Shown one piece after another: positions 1 through 11,645 of a stretch of DNA of 64,000 nt. Both the position numbers and the translations under genes were made by a program. Every line of letters begins with the position of its first letter. Positions within the stretch are counted from its first letter, which is position 1. Origin of the DNA: Azadirachta indica. Taxonomy: Eukaryota; Streptophyta; Magnoliopsida; Sapindales; Meliaceae. The notes under the pieces are model-generated. The model worked only from the letters and a program-made list of their open reading frames with translations, did not search any database and was not told the DNA's origin. The stretch lies in contig CM040452.1 of NCBI GenBank assembly GCA_022749755.1, positions 11,178,350-11,242,349 on the forward strand. The letters are read 5' to 3'.

Positions 1-1399
1 GTTAAATGGCTTTATAATGAAATTTGATCATTTTATGATTAACATTTCAATTTCTTTCAAGACAAATATCAATTATCTAGAATCAAAAATGAGTGGTTTA
101 GCATTAGAAAATGAAAATGACTGCTTCCATATTCTAAGAAATGGCAGCCAACTTGCAAGCAATTCTCGAACTGATTGGTATTGTTTTTTAGACAACTAAT
201 ATACAGATAGAAGCTGCAAATCTCTAGTTTCTTCTGAATTTTTTATAATCCAATTTAGACATTGTTACAAGTAAATATGCAAGGGTTAACCCATATAGGC
301 CATAGCTATCCGAAAGATCCAGTAGGCCAAAATTGTGATATTTTCTGGTTAAATATGATAGATGAAATAGTGATAATTAGATATGTACTGAAAGCCCTAG
401 ATGTCAGGAGTTCATAGAATATTGTGCTTCTCAATTTACATATCTCTATAGAAAGATAACTTTATAAACCATGACTGGTTAGAAAACTCAGTAGAAACAG
501 GGCAACCAAGATGAATTAAGTCAAGAGGATTTGGTCTAACAAATTGCTCAAGTTCATTGACCGAATATTTAAAGCTTTCTACCCCCACATCAAAAGTTCG
601 TCAAGGAAAGCAAAAGAGAAGCTATACAAGAGAGTAAATCATTTGAAATGAGTGCAAGTTTACAGACCTAAACCATCAAAGGTTTGATTCAAGAAAGGGG
701 GAGATGTCTATCTTGATAAGCAAGTACACTTTTAAAGGCAATTATTTTATCCCTTTGACTTGCATTAACATGACATACTATGCACATTTTAATCTATGCG
801 TAACTTGGATTGACTTGAACTTGTCTATAATCCACTTTTGTGGTGTACAAAGAGGGAGAAACAAACTACTAGGTGATCTTAGTTTCTTGTAAGTTTTTAA
901 TGCATGAAAAGGGGGAAGTATCCTATGGTATGCAATACACTTAAGGAGAAATGTGTTCTATTTTTTATGTGTAGTATTAATTTCACATGATGAGTGCATT
1001 TTGATTTATGCATAAGTTATTATAATTTGAATATTTCATTGTGTGCCTTTTTGAAACAAATAAAGGGAGAAATATCTTCTAACTTAATCCTACATTCTTG
1101 ATTTTGATTGCATTGGTTCAAAATTTTAGGGGAACTTTTACTTTGAAAAGTCTTCAAAAAAACTTCTAAAATATGTTTTCAAAAATTGTTATCATGTTCT
1201 TTTATTTGATTTTTTTTTAACGATAACAAAAGGGAGAGAATGTTTATTGATTGCCCATTACATGCTCTTATGTTTAAATGTTTTACTTATGGTATGATTA
1301 AAGGGGAGTATAAATTTTAGATATATAATGCTTGTTTCATTTATGAGTTATTTTTCATTTGACAATCAATGATTTGTCATCATAAAAAAGGGAGGAGAT
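1..1399 (+). mobile_element. Decayed 3' internal region of a Copia/Sirevirus-like retrotransposon
   Basis: No intact open frame is visible. The stretch precedes an LTR and contains at least six separated purine tracts resembling polypurine tracts, near 693-705, 907-917, 1063-1072, 1227-1238, 1299-1307 and 1385-1397. The last abuts the LTR start (TTGTTAACC near 1399). Several polypurine-tract-like copies upstream of the 3' LTR are a known trait of Sirevirus-type Copia elements. The assignment to that group is inference, because no reverse transcriptase or integrase is in the window. Confidence 0.45.
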
Positions 1400-2610
1400 T
1401 GTTAACCTTAAGGCTCATAACACATTATTTTGATGATAACAAACATTGATATTTTTAACTAACTACATTCTTCTTGTAACACTTATTGTTTATTTCTAGC
1501 ATGAAGAGTTAGAATGTAACTGTAAAGATTCAAAAAAATATTGAAAATAAAGGCATTCAAGAAAAATATAATGGAACCCCTTGAGCAAATTGAAAAATGA
1601 AGTCACAAATTTGGTATTTTATTTTATATTACTTTCATATGCTTATGTTTATTTGTGTGTATGATGATTGTGTCATGCTCAAGAAATTTTTCAAAACATA
1701 TGTTTTTAAATTTTTGAAAATGGACCCAATTACAAGATTTTGAAACCTTCAAATTGGGCTAAAATGCAAAATTTTTAAACTTATAAATAGTGCTTGTAAA
1801 TATTATCCTCGGTTAATCAAGTGTACCAAGTTAGTCGATTGAATTGAAGGTAGAAAGCTTCCTAGGTTCGATCAACCAAATTGGAATACTTGGTCAACTA
1901 AACTAGGTGACTTGGTTGACCAAGCAGTCCAATTTGGTTGACCGACATGCACGAAAATTTGAATTTTAGGCATACCAACAGTTACTAATGGCTAGTTTTT
2001 TATTATACTATATATTGACAACTTCATGCTCGATCTATAACTTCTTGGAGTATATCTTTAACGTAAAGTAAGTGATTTCAACATAAAATTACATACTCTT
2101 GAGGTACAAATTATTATATATCAGTTTGGATCTTCAAGAATATTCAATTTCTATATTTACTTTTAAGGAGATCAAATTTGTAAAATGTTCATTACTTGTA
2201 CTCTCTATTTTTTACTTGATTGAGATTGTGTTGAATGTTTAAGCTGAACAAACATTTGTGAGAGTTATAAAATATCATAAATCCTAAGTTGTTTGAGTAT
2301 TGGGGTAAGTCAATACTTATAAGGTTTAAGAGGTACCTGAAAATTCTCTTAGTCGTAATTTGAAGTCTTGTGAGATTAAAATTTAGTTGTTTAGTGAAAT
2401 CTTCAAGTGGATCTTGAAGGAGTAGATGTACCCTAAGTATTTACTGAACTACCATAAATCTCGTGTATATCTCTCTATCCCTTAAACTTTTATATTTGTG
2501 TTTCTTTTGAATATGAGGGTGATTAGATTGAATTTTGAATTTAGTCTTAATATTTGTTAGAATCCAATTCACCCCACTCTTGGGTTGCACATTAGTACTT
2601 TAGCTAAGTT
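1400..2610 (+). mobile_element. LTR of a Copia-like retrotransposon (3' LTR)
   Basis: The LTR begins TGTTAACC directly after a purine tract. It shares long blocks with 28890-29990, for example a block containing CAAGATTTTGAAACCTT (about 1734-1750), a block around AATGGCTAGTTTTT, and a block around TCTTCAAGTGGA followed by TTGAAGGAGTAG. The right end is approximate: similarity to the second copy continues to about 2610, past a possible terminal CA at about 2592. Not protein coding. Confidence 0.6.
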
Positions 2611-2649
2611 TGAGAATTAATCTCATTATGAGCAAGTTTCCACTACTTG

Positions 2650-3240
2650 AAAAAAATGAGTACTTTTCATGCGAGCAATAGTAGAATAATTTTTTAGGAT
2701 TTTCTTTTTTTGAGATTTTGATAGCTTCATATAGCCTTAGATTCACAATTACATGTTTTGTTTTTGAACTTAATCAACCCTGCATCCACAACAACATCTT
2801 CAAAATCGCCACCAGCAACTGAATTAGATGTTGAATTTGACATTTTTATAGATATTTTTCTAAGAAATTTGAGCAAATAGCATTTCCCATATATATATAT
2901 ATATATTTATATGTATGTGTGTATATCCTACTATTTATACCCATTGCACCTACAATGTAAGAAATGGGCAATTAAATTTTTGCATGATGAATTTGAAATT
3001 TATAGCTTCTTCAGGGTGTATTGTAATAGCACCATTATGCTTTCCATGTAAGCAATAAAGTCAATTATTTTTTGGTCTTAACAACTGCCAAAATAAGGTC
3101 ATAATTGTAACTTCATCACATCTTCAACAATAGTCACTTGTTAAATCTAATGGAGCATACTAACACTTTGGGGTTGCATTGACTATTTTTTAAAACATTG
3201 GGTGCTATTTGAATATTAGCAAAATATCCTAGAGGTATTT
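2650..3240. other. AT-rich intergenic DNA, no gene seen
   Basis: No coding frame, RNA gene or clear element was recognised. A short TA microsatellite lies at about 2889-2906. Confidence 0.6.
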
Positions 3241-3690
3241 TTAAATAACCGTTATTACTTTTAATTAATAGTTAAATAATTCAAAAATCTCTTAATAACC
3301 CAAAAAAAACTTGCCATTGTCTGTCATGCCCGTCACTGGTCACCAATTCATCAATCCACGACTATCAATCATTTGGGTTTTCATGAACATCATTTAAATT
3401 CTTTTTTAATGTTTTATGCAACGGTACCATTATCATTATTTTCTGACTAGTTTTTCACCATAAATCTAAAATTAAATATTTAATAAAAAGTAATAAAAAT
3501 AGTATTATTGTGTAGAGCATTTAAAGATAATTCTAATGATATTCACAAAAACCCAAACAATTGACGATTACTAGTAGTTAGAAGCGGCGGCGGCGGCAGC
3601 AACGAGTAAGGCATATTATTGCAATTTTCTTTATTAACACTTTTGAATTATTTAATTATTAATTAAAAGTAATAATATATAATAAAATAA
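3241..3690. repeat. Foldback MITE-like hairpin, about 450 bp
   Basis: The arm at 3251-3286 is the reverse complement of 3641-3676 with one mismatch over 36 bp. Inner segments also pair imperfectly, such as 3365-3400 with 3540-3575, so nearly the whole unit can fold around a centre near 3465. A GGC-rich trinucleotide run (3582-3600) sits in the right arm. No terminal duplication was identified. Non-autonomous and non-coding. Confidence 0.65.
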
Positions 3691-4649
3691 TAAAAATAAA
3701 TTTTATACATTTAACATTTCAAAGTACAATCATACACCAAACATAATCTTATAAAAAATTTTATTATTTTATTATTTTGTTAATTTTATAATTTATTTAT
3801 TTATTATTTTATTATTAATTAATATTTTAAATAATTTTTTTACTGTTTAATATGGTGTTCAATTAATTTTTTGCCCCTAAACTAAAATTTGTCATTATCT
3901 TAGAGAGTAATTAAGAATTTGTCACTCCAAAAACCTGGAGATATTTGCTTTCCCTAAAACTTAAGGAGAGCTATTACAATATCCCTTGTATATATAATAT
4001 TTTAACATTATTCTCAAGGTAAGTTAGCTATTACACAAAGTTATTAGTGTAGGTATTTTTTAAGTTAATGTGATGCTTTTTTAATTAATTTTTAAAAAAA
4101 ATTAAATGATTAATTGTTCCATCATCATCAACATCAAAATCAAATGCAAAATAGTATTGAAATTAATAGATCCACAGAAATGTAATAATAGTACAACGAA
4201 ACCCAGGTCATTATGCATATTTCACTAAGAAAATTAAATATTGATTGAATGTAGCACCCATTTTAGAAGCTGACTAAAAGAAATATACAGGGCAAAGGCC
4301 GTTTCTAAATGTTATTCTCGAAACACAAAGTGAAATGCCACTCATAGGCAATTTCAATTGACTCAAAATTACATACACGTTTAGAATTTAAAATTACAAC
4401 AAAAGATCCCCCTCCGGAATCCTCAATAACGCATCAACATCTCTATAATAAGACCCTATAGTACCATCATCCCATCGTGTGAGAAAAAAAACATTTTCCA
4501 AAATAAATATTTACCATGCGAGCCTAAGGGACTTACATGTAGAATTACAATGCGGAGCAATCATATTCATCCCTTAGGAATGGCTACTGATGATCATCTT
4601 GATAATGTGAAGATGGTCGGAATGTGAACTAAAAGGAAAACCTTGTGTC
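3691..4649. other. Intergenic DNA and probable 3'UTR of the NAT12-like gene
   Basis: AT-rich to about 4250. The last 400 bases before the stop codon (4250-4649) are less AT-biased and probably contain the 3'UTR of the minus-strand transporter gene. No other gene is visible. Confidence 0.5.
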
Positions 4650-7600
4650 TCAAAGTCCAACCCATTTTACCCATCTGAAAACTCTACCAACTCTGAAGGG
4701 CAATTCATAGTCTTTGGTAACAGCTGGTTCTCTTCTTGCAGTTTCATTATCGGACCACTCGTACACCCCACGTTCTTGCCGACTGCCAGGCACAGTGTTA
4801 TCTAGGATTACGGCAAAGAGGAATGCAATAACCATGTTCAATGATAACAATGTGTTCATAACATAGTTCACCTGCAGCATTTCAATAAAACTTGTCATGC
4901 CACACAGAATAAATTTAAGTTACCATTTACCAAAAGATCAGCAAGAAGCATACCCCTCCATATTTGGTGCGGAAAGGTCCATGAGAAGCCACAATGTATG
5001 GCTGAAAGTAACTTGGGACAGACAAGTTGGTATTTGGAGAGATGCCATATTGCTGGAAGTAGGATGGTACAGACAAGGAAAAAAATAAAGACAACCCAAC
5101 TATGATGATATTCCGAGAACTTCCGGCTTCACTGTATCGTAGATTAGACAATCCTAATGCTGCAAGTATTGCCCACATGAAACAGAGGAGAGCAGCAACC
5201 ATGACTTCAGGAATTGAAGCAATAAAGCCTCCAACCTTACCTGTATGCATCAATGCATCCAGAATGTGATTAAGCACCTTGTCAGCTTTAAGGACAAGGC
5301 AAGTAATGGAACACATTCTACAGCCTACTACTGTTGAGAACTCTCCAAAATGAAAATCTCTTTGTTAATGTCACATAAGACATAAGATGACCACAGATAT
5401 ATAGTGGTCAGATTCATACACTGGTCTCTAGTGCATCTCAAGAATGTAGAGAGTCGCTAAGTTAGCAACATTAAATGTTCCTCTTTGACTTTTGATCTCA
5501 AACACTGAATTGAATGAGATGAACAATTAGGGATTTGTGACGATTTTAAATAAAAATTTGGAGTTCAAGAGATCCCCACCCTTATTTTAAATATCATAAG
5601 AGAACGGAAAATCCACAAAGGTATTTGTGATTCATTGAAAGGCCAATGCAGAAAAAAGGCAAATGGTCACTTAGGTACAACTTAATTCTTCATCCAAGTC
5701 TTTAGAAACAAACCCAAAGAAATGTAACACAGTAGTTATGAAACTCTGCATGCACTAGTTGCAATATTTGGTATGTTGAACATATTACACAATCAAGACG
5801 TTCAGTAATAAAACAAAAGTTCCATGTTAGCATTTGTATAAGCAAACAAGATTTGAAAAGATAAGTTGATTGAACTTACCTATGAGAGATAAGACTATCA
5901 AAACACAGCCACCTAATTCAACCGCTCTGCGGCTTCCCATTTTAGTCACCGCAATGGTGTGCACATTTTCAGTTAGAGTCGTGGACCCTGTTCCTGTCCC
6001 CCAGAGGCCCGCCAAGATACTACAAACACCTTCAAGACCAATCCCTCGACTAAGGACCCCTGGGGTTGGAGGTCTAGATGCCACCAGCAGCGATGATGCA
6101 TGGTATGAACCAACCTAAGAAGTTTAAAACCAAAGCAAAATCAGAACCACAAATTGTGATATTTTCTGTCCGCGTATAAAATTTTTCATAGTTCTAAGTT
6201 GACTGACTGTACAGGTATGTAGGACCAATCAAGACATCAGACATCACTTGAGGATTTCAAAATCAGTTTGCTAATCTAAATATTCATAAACTTCCATGAA
6301 AGTTGTGGGATGTACAGGTAACTGGACACTTGGCCTAAAGCAAATCTACTTTTACGATTCATCATCCATCTTTCAATCAATTGTAGATTTTTAACTGATG
6401 TCAGTAAACACAATCTCAAGGAAGAATTTTGCAAGGAGGTGTCTCTTATATAAGCTTTACTTTCCAACTTGGCCACGTAACCTAAACTACAATACCATCC
6501 AAGTGAAGACAAAAATGCATCCTGCATTATCTCTTATATGCTCTTTTATTAAAGCAAGGATATGGCGTTCCAACTTTTCTTTCTTTTTGTAGGTCAGCAA
6601 CATATTGGTTCAACTCTATATGAACCATATAGAAATTGAAACCCTTATACTGTGGAACTTCAGGAGCTTTCAAACATCAAACAAAAGAATCTAAATATAC
6701 TTTGAATTGCCACCAGAAAGTGGCTTACAAAGAAATCAAAAGTCCTCAATAAAGCAATATATGCTATTAATAGATAGAGGAGACTAACCGAATCAACTGA
6801 TGCAACTATGGACACCACACACATAACAAGTGCCATTTTCCAGTGGAACACAGGAGTTCCCCATTGCAACGGATAAGGAAACCTAAACCATGGGGAAGTT
6901 TTCAATGCATGAGAGGTGTCAACTCGGCAATGCTTCATCCGTGAAACATGTTTTCTACAGTGCTCAGATACTATGTTTGAAGCAGGTACATTTGCATCAC
7001 AATCTTTGTAGTTATATGCTCCTGCTTCGGTCAAAAGAAAAGCAGCTGCCCATGTGATTGCCAGACCCAATGGAACCTGGCAATTCAATAAAGACAGGCA
7101 AATACAAAACGTACAAGCATAAGTGATTACTGCTAAATATATGCTGGAACCTCTACTCATGTCAGATATATAAATTTTTAACCATTAACTTACCGCATAT
7201 ATCAGAAAAATGCGATGACCTAGAACAGATATCTTGCGAAGGTACTGTAAAAAGTGTGAAAGCAATAATTCAAATTTAAGTCATTATCCAGAGAATGAAA
7301 TATGGATTATAAAATTTTCATTACTAGCAAATTAGTCTACCAGTAGTACTACAAAAGAGACCATGTGAAAACCCATAATTGATTAAAAGAAATTTGAAAA
7401 AAATGCAACTGAGCTTACCAGAGAAAAAATAATCACCAATAATATCTGTACTACACCAATCTCAAGGCAGGTACCAACAAGTGGAAAACCATAACTGTAG
7501 AAAGAAAGTCCAACAGCAGCAATGGTTGGGGCAACAACCACTGGATTGATCAACCTGAAAAGACAGGCAGATTGGTTAGTTATTGACTCATCTTGCAATA

Positions 7601-10600
7601 AGCCTCTAACCATTAAGGAGCAGCTGGATTGATGGCAATCTTGTAAGGACCTATGTACCTATGCTAATCAAAGGCGTAGGACTTTGTTCACTTTTAATGC
7701 TATCTTTATTTTTGTGAATATTTGGGTTCCTAGATTGATCTTGGATTAGGCCTAAGTGGGATTTCTATTGTTAACTTGAGATTAGAATTTGATGTTTTGT
7801 ATTGTTCGTGTTTAAGAAGAACAGGCATGTGTACCAAGTGTGAAGAAGACATTTATTTTATTTTTTATTTTTAATGAGCTAAGCAGACATTGATTAATAA
7901 AGCATAATGATTTCCTTCGGTATATAGAAAGGGACCTAAGGTTGTACTATATCAATGGATTGGCATCTCAAGGAAAATGGCTATGCATCAAATTCTTTAT
8001 CTCTAGACCACCACCATATCAAGATTGAAATAAAGCATCATGCAGTCAAAACCTAAAACTTAGTTAATCACTGTAAGAAAGTTCATCAAAAGTAACTCAT
8101 CATTTTGCACCTAAAGGAGTAGCAAACTCCTCAGTTGACACTATCACAGTACATTTGACACCCTAAAAGCAACTAGTTAATTTCACATATTATAACCAGG
8201 TTAAGCAACCCAATGAAAAAGCAGATCCAAGTTAACATGTTTATCCATACCCAATATGAAAATCCATATGTACCTCCATAACAAACTAGTTAGGACCATA
8301 AACTTTATACCGAATCAGGCCCAAATTAACCCACTTGGTTATCAACTTAAACCATCAGAAGCAACAGCAGAACTCATGTGACTGCTCATAAAAGACCAAT
8401 CAGCCCTTGATTGTTCATTAAATCAAAAAAATGACAAGACACAAGATTCCTCTATCTTTGCTAGAGCCAGCACAAGAAAGTACGTGTACAAGCATGTGGT
8501 ATCAATCAAAAAAATGAGGGGAAGTCCACTTAACAAGTCCAATCCTTCATTAAATCAGCTATCTGAATTAAGACCACAGATAAAATTTAAGTCAACATAG
8601 AGTTTAAACATGACCCCAAATGGATCAGTGCTGCATTCCTGAACTGAAAATGGATTGAACCCATAAAAAGTACATGGAAACATAAAGAAGCATCCTTTCT
8701 GCCACTATTCTCAATCTAAATATTCCTATCAGATTCCACCCATATCCACAGACGAACAGTTATAACTACTGGGCTAAGACCAGTACCAGGAAATTACTAA
8801 TTTTAAATTTCATTTATCATAAAAGGGGCCCTTATCTCTGAATCTAATGAAATTTTATTGTAAATGAGGTTCGTATTTGATAATTGATAAATTCATCATT
8901 TACCCATTTCTGATTTACAACCACTGAGAAGTAAGTGAACCCATCTCATATAATTAACTGCAGAAAAATAGGTGCAACTTGACCCCTTGAATTATCCACG
9001 CTTCTGACACTTGACTCATTATCACTTGGTAATTGGAAACATAAAAAATAGTACAGATGCTAAAAGCTTACCTCAAAAACAATGACATTAGTCCACTATA
9101 TCCAAGAAAAGCTTGAAAAACTGAGGCTGTGATAATGGATCCCTGTAACGCCTTCATAATATGCTTGAAATTCTGTCATGTTGAGTGATTTCACCCGACT
9201 TAAGAGATTTGATAGAAAGAAAAAAAGCTTGCAAAAGCCTAAATTGCTGTTATCATAGTAGGATCTCAAACAAACTGAACAGGAAAAAAAGGTGGGGGAA
9301 ACTCATCTATAACATAACTTCCTTGCCAAAAGATGGTAAAAATAGAAAAATAAAAACATTTAGGTAACATTGAGCATTCTTTTAGATTACCATGACATTT
9401 TGACTCTTGAAGTTCAAACAATCAATAATGATAATTGCAAGATCTAAATTGCCATAAAAAAATATTTCGCTCTTTTCCCTTAACCCTAATTCTAGCCCAA
9501 TCATCTTCAGAATGTAATATGATCTTCCACAGCTCCACAACTAGTGTCTATACACATTAAACAGTAACAAAACTAAATACGGTTCATGAGCCTATATAAA
9601 AATAAAAGATATAAATAGGGAGCTTCATATATGATTAAAAAGATTCAGTTATGAATTCATGTTATAAACTGGGTCAGAATATTAAAATGTGGGTGGCAAC
9701 AGAGAACCTTGAATTTTAGGTGAAGCTCGACGAGGACATAGAATAAAACATCAAGTATTATGAGATTATTAGCCTACTAATGAAACAAACTTTCCACTGA
9801 CAAAGTCCCAACATCATTTTGTATTAAAAAATTATCCATGGGAAATACTAAAACATAAGAATAGAAGCATACATTTCCATTCAATCCCTGAAATTCTGGG
9901 GAGTTAATTAACGCCAAGGCTGGTGCAAGGAAAACAAATGATGGCCCTTGTATCAAAGGCAACCTTGACCCAAAAGATGTATGCAAGAGAGTAGTCACTC
10001 CTGAAACAAACAGCACTGTTGATACCACATTTGAAGTGTCCTCCTACACCCATTAAATCGAATGAGCACAATATATTACAGCTAAGGTTATAAGGCTTTT
10101 AAGATTTATAAATGGAGAAAGTGAGAAACCACTCACCTGAGAGCCACCCATTGCAGGAACTATGACAAGTGGAATGAGAATCAATGAACCCAACAAGGAA
10201 AGATAATGCTGAAAACCATATAGACCAATGGGAACTGAAACATTCATACAAAAATGCAAAACAAATTTCAAGTCATTATTAAAATAAATAAATAAACCTC
10301 ACATAGACTAGCTATGACTAATCAACAATGAAATCACACAAACGAAACATTCAATATTTCAATTGGCCAATAAAATCATTAAGAAGAAACCAGCTTGTAC
10401 CTAGTCAAAAACCATAATTATCACCAATAATTAACTAAAACTCAACAAAACAAACATAATCCACCTTGAATTATTCTCTCAAAGTATCAAATTGGCTAAA
10501 TCATTGGTTGATGAGTATCTAATATCTAGTTACCACCAATAGTATGTGAAAGAAAATAAACCGAATTCAAATTATCAACGTAATTAGAGAAAAAATACTT

Positions 10601-11243
10601 AAAAACAATCGCGCAAGACAAACAAACAATAAACAAAAAAATTGCGACGGGGAAACAAACACAATCCAACAACAGATGTCTCACCAAGACCAGGAGTGTC
10701 TCTAAGCTCATATTTCATATGGGACTGGTGTCTACTAACAAACCCATCATCGTCCATACCGTCAACCACAACCATGTCCTCATTCCTCGTCGCTCTCCTA
10801 GGCTGTGGCTGTGGCTGCGGCTGCGGCTGCGGCTGCTGATTCGTCTCCGGTTGCCCTGCTGGAGCCGACCCGTTCCCATTAACACCCAGGCCCTTCTCCG
10901 ACTCCCTCCTCCTCTTCACCGTCTGATCCTTATTCGAAGGTGGCGCCGGCAGCCTCTCACTGTCACCATTAGCAACCGGCTGCGCCGGTGCAGGTACTGG
11001 TGCTGGCGCTGGCACCGACGGAGTTGCCCGTGACCGACCCCCATGGAGATCCGGCTGGTTGTCGGGTTCTCTAGGCTTGGGTGTCAAAGTTAATTGACCC
11101 GAGTCACTTGCATTGGTCTCCCCTGAGAATTTAGGACGGAAGCCGGTCCGTTTGGCCCAAGACGACGGTGGCACTGGAGCAGAATCGGGTGCGGGTGGCC
11201 ATGGTCCGGGTTTCGGCCGGGTTTTCGGGTCGGAACTCGACAT
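4650..11243 (-). CDS. NAT12: Nucleobase-ascorbate transporter, NAT12 type (10 coding exons)
   Basis: Membrane permease of the NAT/NCS2 family; members carry nucleobases or ascorbate, and the substrate of the NAT11/12 branch is not settled. Coding exons from the 5' end: 11243-10685, 10234-10137, 10043-9873, 9172-9072, 7554-7419, 7244-7194, 7076-6789, 6114-5880, 5240-4954, 4871-4650. All introns are GT-AG, phases agree, and the join gives 715 aa. Residues 1-186 form a hydrophilic Pro-rich extension with a QP repeat, typical of the NAT11/12 branch. The permease then begins (VPIGLYGFQHYLSLLGSL) with about a dozen hydrophobic segments. The NAT signature region reads ENVHTIAVTK at about residues 517-526. 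The C-terminus (YELPFRVGRVFRWVKWVG) matches plant NAT12. The ATG at 11243 opens the long N-terminal exon. The largest intron is 7555-9071. No disabling change was seen. Confidence 0.95.
10801..10838. repeat. GGCTGC hexamer microsatellite coding a QP repeat
   Basis: Tandem GGCTGT/GGCTGC units inside exon 1 of the NAT12-like gene. On the minus strand they encode alternating Gln-Pro. The array keeps frame and may vary in length between individuals. Confidence 0.8.
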
Positions 11244-11600
11244 ACTCGTAATGGGGTTTGTGCTAGTGGGTCATAGTCAAAATTTTATGTCAAGGGACGA
11301 AAATGAGAGTGTAGATCTGAGGTAGGTTTGATACTTCGTTTAGGGTTTAGAGAAAATGAAGCGTTTTTTTCAAAAGAGAGAGGTGTTTCAGAGTGAGACT
11401 GGGAGTGAGCTATAACAGTGTGAAATGAGTTCAGCTTAGCTCAGCTTAGCTTAGCTTAACTGTTTAGGGAAATGAGCAGCAACGAGAGTTAACAATAACG
11501 GAGCAAGAGATGACAAAAGAGAGAGAATGTGGTGGTGGACTAGCATTACCAGACACAAGCTAAAACCGCGTTCGTTCATTAACGTTGTTTTGTGTTTTAT
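11244..11600 (-). promoter_or_regulatory. 5'UTR and proximal promoter of the NAT12-like gene
   Basis: Upstream of the NAT12 start, on the minus strand. It contains a degenerate AGCTTAGCTC-type tandem repeat at about 11432-11460. No transcription start or TATA box could be fixed with confidence. Confidence 0.4.
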
Positions 11601-11645
11601 TTTTATTTTTATTTTTATTTTTATTTTTATTTTTTTATTTATTTA
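11597..11645. repeat. TTTTTA hexamer microsatellite
   Basis: About seven near-perfect ATTTTT units directly upstream of the NAT12 promoter region. Confidence 0.85.

Noticed and set aside
10642..11033. Plus-strand frames of 65 and 104 codons opposite NAT12 exon 1
   Set aside because: Repetitive antisense shadows of the QP/Pro-rich coding exon.
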